NCBI GenBank assembly: GCA_964573285.1 | Contig: CAZNJD010000051.1 | Coordinates: 1-33,031 of the forward strand | Reading direction: 5' to 3' | Length of the DNA stretch: 33,031 nucleotides | Source: UBA1140 sp964573285 | GTDB lineage: Bacteria; Campylobacterota; Campylobacteria; Campylobacterales; Sulfurovaceae | Shown: positions 24,074 through 31,731 of the stretch, piece after piece | How the letters are laid out: each line of letters opens with the position of its first letter | How positions within the stretch are numbered: the first letter of the stretch is position 1 | Translations under genes and position numbers: made by a program | Notes under the pieces: generated by a model | Seen by the model: only the letters and a program-made list of their open reading frames with translations | Told to the model about the DNA's origin: nothing | Databases searched by the model: none

Positions 24074-26896
24074 ATGTTAAAGACTATATTGTCTATGAGA
24101 GTTGCAGTAATTGTACTCTTTCTATTTGGAGCTATAATTGGTCTCGCTACATTTATAGAGAATGATTATGGTACACAAACAGCTAGAGCATTAATCTATA
24201 GTGCTAAATGGTTTGAGGTTTTTCTTTTCTTTTTTATTTTGGTACTTATTTATAATATGGCTAAATATAAAACTTACAAAAAGAGAAAATTATCCACTTT
24301 TATTTTTCATAGTGCATTTTTAATTATTGCTATTGGAGCTGGAGTTACTAGATATATTGGATATGAAGGTATCATGCACATTAGAGAAGGGCAAAGCTCA
24401 AATAGAATGGTATCTGATATAAAAGTCTTGCAGATAGAGGCAATAGATAGTGGTAAAAAAGTTCACTATGAGAAAAAACTCTTTTTCTCATCTATGAACC
24501 CACCTTATATTACTAATCCTTTTTATAAATTTTTATATATCATATTGCCCAAAAATAGTATAAATGAGACACTTAGTATTAATAATAAAGATATTAAAAT
24601 TAAACTAGTTAATTATCTACCAACAGCTACCCAAGAGAAAGCTTCAACCAAATATGTAAGTCACTCACTCAAAACCAAATCAGGCTTACCTGAAATGGCA
24701 ACATTCAAACTTACTATTGGAGATAACTCAAAAGTGGTTAATCTTTTTGCTTATAGTGGTAATCAAGGTGAAACCAAAATGGTAAAATTAGGAGATACCA
24801 TAGTAAATATTAGTTTAGGTGCAAAAGTAATTAAGTTACCATTTTCTGTTAAGCTTATAGATTTCCAACTAGAACGATACCCTGGTTCTATGAGTCCATC
24901 ATCTTATGCGAGTGAAATAGAACTTACAGATAACCAAAAGGGGATAAAAGATATGCCATTTAGAATTTATATGAACCATGTACTTGACCATAGAAATTAT
25001 CGTTTCTTCCAATCATCTTTTGATAGAGATGAAAAAGGAACGATACTTTCAGTCAATCATGACCCAGGGACTCTACCTACATATATAGGATATATTTTAT
25101 TGGCTTTGGGCATGATTTGGAACCTATTTGCAAAAGATAGTCGTTTCCAAAAACTTCTAACTCATGCAAAAAAACTACAAAATACCACAGCTATTTTAGT
25201 CATATCTATTTTTCTTGGAATGGGTGGTACAAGTTACGCTTCTATGCCAAAACTAGATGCTAATAGCTCAAAAATAATTCATGGATTTAATCAACAAACC
25301 ATAAATAAATTTGCAAAACTAAATGTTCAAGACGGCAGAGGGCGAATGAAACCAATAGATACTTTGGCTCATGAGATTGTTAGTAAACTAACAGGTAAAA
25401 GTTCAATATATGGGGTCAGTCCAACAGCTATATTTTTAGGAATGACTACCAAGCCACATATGTATCAAAATCTACCTATAATTAAAATATCTCATACAAG
25501 AGTAGCTAAAGATTTAGGATTAAAAAAGGGAGCTAAGTATGCTAAATTTTCAGACTTTTTTAATAAAAAAGGTGAATATAAACTAGCTAATCAAATATCA
25601 ATATCAACCAGAAAAAAACCTTTGGACAAAAATCAATATGACAATGAACTAATTAAAATTGATGAACGGCTTAATATTGCATATATGGTATATATGGGTT
25701 CACTACTTCAAATCTATCCTGTACCACATGATACCAACAATAAGTGGGCTAATCCACAAGATGCAATACAAAATTTTCCAAAAGAGCTTTCTGATATTAT
25801 TCGTCAAATGACTATGTTTCTATTTCAAGGGGTTAACAGTGGTCTCCAGACAGATAATTGGTCAGATACCAATCGAGCAATAGGAATGATAGAACTCTAT
25901 CAAAAGAAATTTGGCTCAGATGTACTCTTATCTCCTACACATGTGAAAATAGAGATAGAGTATAATAAACTAGGACTGCTATCTAAACTAGTTTTAGTAT
26001 ATCTTATGGTAGGTATTTTACTACTAATTTTCTCATTTATTAATGTACTCAAACCATCATTTTCTCTTAAATGGATTATGCGTGGAGCATGGGCAGTAAC
26101 AATTATTGCTTTTGGCTTACAAGTTATATCTATGGGCATGAGATGGTATATAGCAGGTCATGCCCCTTGGTCAAATGCTTATGAGTCTATTGTATTTATC
26201 GCAGGAGCTACTATTGTAGCAGGTCTATTTTTGGCTCGAAAATCACCATTTACCCTAGCAGCTACAACTCTACTTGGTGGTATTACTTTGGGTGTGGCAC
26301 ATATGAATTTCGTTAATCCAGAGATTACCAATCTAGTACCTGTTCTCAAATCATATTGGCTAATGATACATGTTGCTACTATTATTTCAGGTGATGGCTT
26401 TTTGGGACTTGGTTCTATTTTATCTCTATTGGTTTTAGTTCTGTTTATTATTAGAGGTAAAAATGGTCATAGCAATATAGATAAATCTATAAAAGAGCTA
26501 ACTTCAATAGCAGAGATGAGTTTAATAATAGGTCTATTTTTACTCACTATTGGTAACTTCCTTGGTGGAGTTTGGGCAAATGAGAGTTGGGGTAGATATT
26601 GGGGTTGGGATGCCAAAGAGACTTGGGCAGCTGTTACTATTCTAATATATGCAACTGTACTACATCTAAGATTTATACCTCGATTTAATAATCCATTTAT
26701 ATTTAATATAGCTTCACTTTGGGCATATAGTAGTGTTATTATGACCTATTTTGGGGTTAACTACTATCTATCAGGGCTACACTCTTATGCAGCAGGTGAA
26801 CCTGTACCAATTCCGAGTTGGGTCTATTATGGTATAGCAGGAGTAATGATTTTGACTCTACTATCATATAGAAATAGAAAAATGAGTAAAAAATAA
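24074..26896 (+). CDS. ccsBA: fused cytochrome c biogenesis protein CcsBA (ResB-ResC fusion)
   Basis: 940 aa. System II cytochrome c synthase: it carries heme across the membrane and attaches it to CxxCH motifs of periplasmic apocytochromes. The N-terminal ResB/CcsB half (about 1-390) has several TM helices and a large periplasmic domain. A long periplasmic segment (about 395-640) follows, then the CcsA/ResC half with eight or so helices. The heme-binding tryptophan motif WGRYWGWD is at 839-846. His residues in GHAPWSNAYES, MIHVATIIS and LHSYAAG (His903) are candidates for heme ligands. The fused form is typical of Campylobacterota. Some family members are dedicated to special hemes (NrfI type); which this is cannot be told. 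The stop overlaps the LOG start (TAATG). Confidence 0.95.
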   Translation: MLKTILSMRVAVIVLFLFGAIIGLATFIENDYGTQTARALIYSAKWFEVFLFFFILVLIYNMAKYKTYKKRKLSTFIFHSAFLIIAIGAGVTRYIGYEGIMHIREGQSSNRMVSDIKVLQIEAIDSGKKVHYEKKLFFSSMNPPYITNPFYKFLYIILPKNSINETLSINNKDIKIKLVNYLPTATQEKASTKYVSHSLKTKSGLPEMATFKLTIGDNSKVVNLFAYSGNQGETKMVKLGDTIVNISLGAKVIKLPFSVKLIDFQLERYPGSMSPSSYASEIELTDNQKGIKDMPFRIYMNHVLDHRNYRFFQSSFDRDEKGTILSVNHDPGTLPTYIGYILLALGMIWNLFAKDSRFQKLLTHAKKLQNTTAILVISIFLGMGGTSYASMPKLDANSSKIIHGFNQQTINKFAKLNVQDGRGRMKPIDTLAHEIVSKLTGKSSIYGVSPTAIFLGMTTKPHMYQNLPIIKISHTRVAKDLGLKKGAKYAKFSDFFNKKGEYKLANQISISTRKKPLDKNQYDNELIKIDERLNIAYMVYMGSLLQIYPVPHDTNNKWANPQDAIQNFPKELSDIIRQMTMFLFQGVNSGLQTDNWSDTNRAIGMIELYQKKFGSDVLLSPTHVKIEIEYNKLGLLSKLVLVYLMVGILLLIFSFINVLKPSFSLKWIMRGAWAVTIIAFGLQVISMGMRWYIAGHAPWSNAYESIVFIAGATIVAGLFLARKSPFTLAATTLLGGITLGVAHMNFVNPEITNLVPVLKSYWLMIHVATIISGDGFLGLGSILSLLVLVLFIIRGKNGHSNIDKSIKELTSIAEMSLIIGLFLLTIGNFLGGVWANESWGRYWGWDAKETWAAVTILIYATVLHLRFIPRFNNPFIFNIASLWAYSSVIMTYFGVNYYLSGLHSYAAGEPVPIPSWVYYGIAGVMILTLLSYRNRKMSKK

Positions 26897-27492
26897 TGAA
26901 TATAAAACATATAATCAAAGATTTTGAAAAAGGTCAAAAAGAGTTATCAAATATAGGAGAGTCTATTACTATATTTGGTGGGTCAAGATTTAAAGAGAAC
27001 TCAATCTATTATCAAAAAGCTATGGAGATTAGTAAAAAGTTATCTGATAATGGATATAATATTATTACAGGTGGTTCAACTGGTATAATGGAAGCTTCTA
27101 ATAGAGGAGCTAAACTATCAAACCAAACCAAATCTATTGGGATACATATAGACAATCTACCTTTTGAACAGCACCCAAATAAATATTTAGATAAAGAGCT
27201 AGAGTTTCACTACTTTTTTACTAGAAAGGTTATGTTGATTAACTACTCCTCTGCTTATATTATAATGCCAGGTGGTTTTGGTACACTTGATGAATTTTTT
27301 GAGGTACTAAATCTTATTAGAACCAAAAAACACCAATCTGTACCTATTGTGCTATTTGGTATAGAGTATTGGGGAAAATTATATGAGTTTATACATACTA
27401 CTATGTTAGAGTATGAGACTATAAATCAAAATGATTTAAAATATCTGTTTCTTATTGATGATATTGATGAAGTTATAAAGAGGATTAAGTAA
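26896..27492 (+). CDS. LOG family protein (TIGR00730 type)
   Basis: 198 aa. A Rossmann-like nucleotide hydrolase of the LOG (Lonely Guy) family, formerly annotated as lysine decarboxylase. GGSTGIMEASNRGA (59-72) and PGGFGTLDE (125-133) are the phosphoribohydrolase signatures. Members cut the N-glycosidic bond of nucleoside 5'-monophosphates; the bacterial substrate is usually unknown. ITIFGGSR begins the fold. Its ATG overlaps the ccsBA stop (TAATG), and its stop abuts the cysE GTG, so it is translated as part of that operon. The functional link to cytochrome maturation or cysteine synthesis is not evident. Confidence 0.9.
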   Translation: MNIKHIIKDFEKGQKELSNIGESITIFGGSRFKENSIYYQKAMEISKKLSDNGYNIITGGSTGIMEASNRGAKLSNQTKSIGIHIDNLPFEQHPNKYLDKELEFHYFFTRKVMLINYSSAYIIMPGGFGTLDEFFEVLNLIRTKKHQSVPIVLFGIEYWGKLYEFIHTTMLEYETINQNDLKYLFLIDDIDEVIKRIK

Positions 27493-28191
27493 GTGACACT
27501 ATTTCGTAGAATAAAAGAAGATTTTTTAAATATCAAACGAAATGACCCTGCCTTGCACTCATCTTTCGAACTATTATTCAACTATCCAGGGTTATGGGCA
27601 ATATTTTTTTATCGTATATCTAATGCTTTATATAAAAGAGGTTTACGATTTATACCTAGATTTATATCTGCTATTGGTCATTTTTTGACAACAGTTGATA
27701 TTCATCCTGCTGCAAAACTCGGACATAGAGTATTTATAGACCATGCCATAGGTGTAGTAATTGGAGAGACAACTATAATAGGTGATGATGTACTTATATA
27801 TCAACAAGTTACACTAGGAGGGGTTAGTCTATCTCATGGCAAACGACACCCAACTATAGAGGATAATGTAGTTATAGGAACAGGAGCTAAGATATTAGGT
27901 AATATTACTATTGGTAAAGGTGCAAAAATAGGAGCTAACTCTGTAGTAGTAAAAGATGTTCCACCACATGCAACAGCAGTAGGCGTTCCTGCTAGAATTA
28001 TATCAAACTGTGGTAATCAAAATAAACTTCGTCATGATATACTACCTGATGTAAATAGAGAGATTTTCCACTACCTTATTAAACGAATTGCTGTATTGGA
28101 AGAGAGTGTTAAAACTGGTAACATGGAACTTATGGAAAAAGAAGACCATGAACTAACTGAAATATATGCTACATTTATCAAGTCAATGTAA
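27493..28191 (+). CDS. cysE: serine O-acetyltransferase
   Basis: 232 aa. It acetylates L-serine with acetyl-CoA, the first step of cysteine synthesis. The N-terminal helical part (1-60, with DPALHSSFELLFNYPGLWAIFFYRI) is followed by the left-handed beta-helix (about 65-170, hexapeptide repeats). DIHPAAKLG, FIDHAIGVVIGET (Asp83/His84), GGVSLSHGKRHPTIEDNV and GANSVVVKDVP are family hallmarks. The start is GTG 27493, directly after the LOG stop. The sequence runs about 60 residues beyond the beta-helix, longer than the short Bacillus type. Feedback inhibition by cysteine through the C-terminus is usual in the family. Confidence 0.95.
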   Translation: MTLFRRIKEDFLNIKRNDPALHSSFELLFNYPGLWAIFFYRISNALYKRGLRFIPRFISAIGHFLTTVDIHPAAKLGHRVFIDHAIGVVIGETTIIGDDVLIYQQVTLGGVSLSHGKRHPTIEDNVVIGTGAKILGNITIGKGAKIGANSVVVKDVPPHATAVGVPARIISNCGNQNKLRHDILPDVNREIFHYLIKRIAVLEESVKTGNMELMEKEDHELTEIYATFIKSM

Positions 28192-28203
28192 ACCCTTTTT
28201 AAG

Positions 28204-28209
28204 TATAAT
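28204..28209 (+). promoter_or_regulatory. -10 box of the aminotransferase gene
   Basis: TATAAT 36 bp before ATG 28245 in the 53-bp gap after cysE. The Shine-Dalgarno AAAGGG (28233-28238) follows. Confidence 0.4.
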
Positions 28210-28244
28210 TCAAGGATTTTTTGAATTTTAACAAAGGGCTAAAA

Positions 28245-29408
28245 ATGCTTTCAAAACGAATACAATCATTATCTACTTCTATAACTATTGCTATTACTAC
28301 TCTAGCATTGGAACTTAAAGCAGAAGGTAAAGATATACTATCTTTTTCTGCTGGTGAACCTGACTTTGATACTCCTATAGAGATTAAAGAGGCTGCCAAA
28401 AAAGCACTAGATGATGGAAAAACTAAATATACAGCAATTCCAGGAACTCCTGAACTACTCAAAGCTGTTGCGAAAAAGTTAAAAAGAGACAATAACTTAG
28501 ATTATACTACAAATATGATACAGACTAATAATGGTGCTAAACACTCACTATTTAATCTATTTCAAGCATTGATTGATGAGGGTGATGAGGTTATAATACC
28601 TGCTCCATATTGGGTAACATATCCTGAAGTAGTAAACTACTCTGGTGGTATTTCAGTTATTATAAATACAGATGATACCACTAACTTTAAAATCACTCCA
28701 CAACAACTTCAAGATGCTATTACTCCTAAAACTAAAATTTTAGTATTGACTACACCATCAAATCCCACTGGTTCAGTATATAGCAAAGAGGAGTTAGAGG
28801 GATTAGCCAAAGTTCTAAAAGGAACTGATATTTTAGTATTTAGTGATGAAATGTATGAGAAACTCATATATGGAGATGTAAAATTTACAGCACTCGCTTC
28901 CATTTCAGATGATATGTTTCAACGAACAGTAACTATCAATGGTCTAAGTAAATCAGCATCTATGACAGGTTGGAGATTTGGTTATCTAGCAACTCCAAAG
29001 ATTGAACTAGTATCAGCCATGAATAAACTTCAATCTCAAAGTACTTCAAATATAAGTTCCATTACCCAAGCAGCAGCAATTGCAGGACTAGACGGTTCAA
29101 TTGAGAATAGAGTTGAAGAGATGAGAAAAATATTTGAACAAAGAAGAGATGAGGCATATGAACTTATCAATAATATAGATGGATTATCAGTTATAAAACC
29201 TGATGGTGCTTTTTATCTATTTATAAATATCAAAGGCGTAAGCAGTGACTCAATGGAGTTTTCAAAACAACTTTTAGCTCAAGAGGGTGTTGCTGTTGTA
29301 CCAGGTATTGCATTTGGAGCAGAAGGGTATATTAGATTATCATTTGCTACAGATATAGATACAATTCGTGAGGGTATCAAACGAATAAAGAGATTTATAA
29401 GTAAATAG
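28245..29408 (+). CDS. aspartate aminotransferase (class I, pyridoxal phosphate dependent)
   Basis: 387 aa from ATG 28245. It exchanges amino groups between aspartate and 2-oxoglutarate; subgroup Ib members may also accept prephenate or aromatic acids. SAGEPDFDTP (35-44), PSNPTG (171-176), the PLP lysine Lys236 in SKSASMTGWRFGY and the substrate Arg in GYIRLSFA near the end are conserved. The longer frame starts at TTG 28221, but AAAGGG 6 bp before ATG 28245 and the usual N-terminus MLSKRIQSLSTS favour the shorter form. It is the last recognisable core gene before the accessory region. Members are called aspB or aspC in relatives, so I leave the symbol empty. Confidence 0.93.
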   Translation: MLSKRIQSLSTSITIAITTLALELKAEGKDILSFSAGEPDFDTPIEIKEAAKKALDDGKTKYTAIPGTPELLKAVAKKLKRDNNLDYTTNMIQTNNGAKHSLFNLFQALIDEGDEVIIPAPYWVTYPEVVNYSGGISVIINTDDTTNFKITPQQLQDAITPKTKILVLTTPSNPTGSVYSKEELEGLAKVLKGTDILVFSDEMYEKLIYGDVKFTALASISDDMFQRTVTINGLSKSASMTGWRFGYLATPKIELVSAMNKLQSQSTSNISSITQAAAIAGLDGSIENRVEEMRKIFEQRRDEAYELINNIDGLSVIKPDGAFYLFINIKGVSSDSMEFSKQLLAQEGVAVVPGIAFGAEGYIRLSFATDIDTIREGIKRIKRFISK

Positions 29409-29411
29409 TTA

Positions 29412-29433
29412 TTGTGGGTTTAAAAACCCACAA
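29412..29433. terminator. perfect 10-bp hairpin after the aminotransferase gene (terminator-like, no U-tract)
   Basis: TTGTGGGTTT (29412-29421) and AAACCCACAA (29424-29433) pair perfectly around AA, 4 bp after the stop codon. No T-run follows in either direction, so it may act as a 3' end stabiliser or a poor terminator. It marks the boundary between core genes and the A/T-rich right-hand module. Confidence 0.55.
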
Positions 29434-29493
29434 ATCTAATAAATTTATGTTTCGATAAGTAAAATAAAATAAAAGATTATAGAATTTTATATA

Positions 29494-29534
29494 TTATTAA
29501 TTAATAAATATATTAAATATTATTATAATAATAT
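29494..29534. promoter_or_regulatory. two A/T-only palindromes upstream of the right-edge module
   Basis: TTATTAATTAATAA (29494-29507) and ATATTATTATAATAATAT (29517-29534) are perfect palindromes in the leader. The second ends 7 bp before the GGATT ribosome binding site of the gene at 29550. They contain TATAAT-like boxes and could be promoter or operator. Given the base composition, chance is a real alternative. Confidence 0.3.
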
Positions 29535-29549
29535 AAAAAAGGATTCATT

Positions 29550-31718
29550 ATGATGACTCCAACACTCTATAGCCTTTGGCTTCCAATTACACACTTCTTA
29601 AAAATAGCACAAAATTTAGAAAAAGAAAATATTGATTATAATTATCAATCCAATAGTGATTGGAATTGGTTAAATTTCAAATACAAAGATAGTTTAATTG
29701 TTATGGATTCTTTAGGATATATTTATATAGAGAGCAATGAATATAATAAAAAATCTATATTTGAGTTAATTGCAAAAATCCTAAGTATTGAAACTATTTT
29801 TACTATTAAAAAAACTTTTTTAAATCCTCAAATCCAATCTTATAATAAAGCTTTATCTATACTAAATTTCATGGAGAATATTTATATAGAAGTATCCTCC
29901 TATAAAAACTTGAAAATAGAGTATGTATCGGCTCATTTATTGATTAAAAACAAAAAAATTTGTAGTGATAACAAAATAAAATTTTCTGTAAATAGAGAGG
30001 ATAATTTAAATGAAGAGACTAGTTTCTATCATATTTTAAATAGAAATTTTTGTCAACTTTTAAATAAAAGTGTATATTTTACTCATGGATTTGAATTTGA
30101 AGATGGAGAAATTTATAACTGTTTATCTCTATTAACACAAGAGAGATTAGAACCTCTTTTAGAGAGTATCCAACAATCCAATATCTCATTTAAAATTAAT
30201 AATGAATTAAACAATGATATACTCTTAGGTGTATTAAAAAAAGCAATTCAAGATACAATTGAGGAGAAAACAGTATTACACTTTTTAAATATTACAAAAA
30301 ATCTCTATCTCAATAATATTTTAGATAAAATTTCTACTACAAATAGTTCACTTAATAAATTAAACTCTTATCTTTTAGCTACACCCAATCAAAATAATTT
30401 TTTATATAATCCTATAAAAAATCATGATTTTGATGAAGAGGATATTGAAGTTTTTGTACAAAATCTGCTAAGTAGCATTCCTAAATTTCATAATATTGAA
30501 TCAAAAATAAAAGAGACCTATTATATCAAAGTTGGTAATACCACTACAAGTAATAGAGTAGAAGAGAGTGAAACCATTGGTAAAACATTCTTTTATAGCA
30601 AATGGACAGCCTCTATTCAATATTTTATGGAGACAGTTAATAATATTAAGGAGTCTCTAAATATTTATCATCAAAATAAGAATTTAAAAGAGCTAGAAGA
30701 TATTAGTTACAATGCAAATTATCAGGCTGATATAGAAGATATTCGAGATTTAAAAAATGATGAAAATACACTTTTAAATGATAGTACAAAAAATTATATA
30801 AGTTTAATACTTTTTATCTTTGCAATAATTACATTAGTAGGTGAAGCACCTTTATATAAAAATATTATTCCAATATATAAAGAACCATTTTTTTTAAAAA
30901 TAGTTTCAATAATAGGAACAAATCTTTTACAACATACAATAAATATATTTTTATATTCTCTATTATTTTTTCTATTATTTTATCCATTTATAAAAAAATA
31001 TTTTAAAACAAAACCAAATAAAAAAGGTATTTATAATTTTGAAGATTCTGATTATGATAAGCATGAACACCGTTCAAACAAATCACTCTATACGCTAAAA
31101 GATGGTAAAAATATAAAAGTTACTGTTGGATACAATGATGTGATTTCAGCTTATTCATTAATGAAACAATTAAAAGTAAAAGAGATAACTAAACCTATAG
31201 GAGATAGTTTAAACTCATTTTCTATTTTTCCAAAATTACTACAAAAAACACCAATAGATATAGATTATACCTATCGTGAAAATTATCGAATTTCAAGAAA
31301 TGACAAAGTCACAACAAAAATAATGTTTAGATATAAAATAACTAAAATTTTACTAAAAGAGTTTATACAACTACTTAATGAAGATGATTTTGTAAACTAC
31401 TATATCTCTTACATTTCAAAAGAAAATATAGATAAAAAAGATTTTTCAAAAGAGCGTTTAATAAAATCTCTAAAAATAGAAAATTGGAATAGTGATGAGG
31501 TAAAACTTAATCTATATGTTGTCTATTCATTTATATTAAAACTCAATAAAATTAGCCAAAATGATTGTGACTATTCCATTGTCAAAGATCAGTTTAGAGT
31601 TCATTATCATATCAATAAACTCTATTATGAGAAACAAGAGGATTTAGAAGAACAACAAGAGTGTTTGGCTCAACTTGTTTATATCTATTTTTTGGCTCGG
31701 TTGAAAAAATTTGCGTAG
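29550..31718 (+). CDS. large protein of unknown function with two central TM helices, partner of the downstream ATPase
   Basis: 722 aa, no family recognised. Residues 1-412 are soluble and look alpha/beta, with many Asn/Lys/Ile. A stretch at about 381-412 is acidic (ADIEDIRDLKNDEN). Two TM helices lie at about 416-433 (YISLILFIFAIITLVG) and 463-482 (TINIFLYSLLFFLLFYPFI), joined by a short loop. The C-terminal 240 residues are soluble and basic, so both large parts probably face the cytoplasm. There is no signal peptide and no visible catalytic motif. RBS AAGGATT precedes ATG 29550 (second ATG at 29553). The P-loop ATPase gene starts 13 bp after its stop, so the two are surely co-expressed. 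Visibly higher A/T content than the core genes suggests acquisition by transfer. Confidence 0.8.
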   Translation: MMTPTLYSLWLPITHFLKIAQNLEKENIDYNYQSNSDWNWLNFKYKDSLIVMDSLGYIYIESNEYNKKSIFELIAKILSIETIFTIKKTFLNPQIQSYNKALSILNFMENIYIEVSSYKNLKIEYVSAHLLIKNKKICSDNKIKFSVNREDNLNEETSFYHILNRNFCQLLNKSVYFTHGFEFEDGEIYNCLSLLTQERLEPLLESIQQSNISFKINNELNNDILLGVLKKAIQDTIEEKTVLHFLNITKNLYLNNILDKISTTNSSLNKLNSYLLATPNQNNFLYNPIKNHDFDEEDIEVFVQNLLSSIPKFHNIESKIKETYYIKVGNTTTSNRVEESETIGKTFFYSKWTASIQYFMETVNNIKESLNIYHQNKNLKELEDISYNANYQADIEDIRDLKNDENTLLNDSTKNYISLILFIFAIITLVGEAPLYKNIIPIYKEPFFLKIVSIIGTNLLQHTINIFLYSLLFFLLFYPFIKKYFKTKPNKKGIYNFEDSDYDKHEHRSNKSLYTLKDGKNIKVTVGYNDVISAYSLMKQLKVKEITKPIGDSLNSFSIFPKLLQKTPIDIDYTYRENYRISRNDKVTTKIMFRYKITKILLKEFIQLLNEDDFVNYYISYISKENIDKKDFSKERLIKSLKIENWNSDEVKLNLYVVYSFILKLNKISQNDCDYSIVKDQFRVHYHINKLYYEKQEDLEEQQECLAQLVYIYFLARLKKFA

Positions 31719-31731
31719 GAAAGGACAGAAG

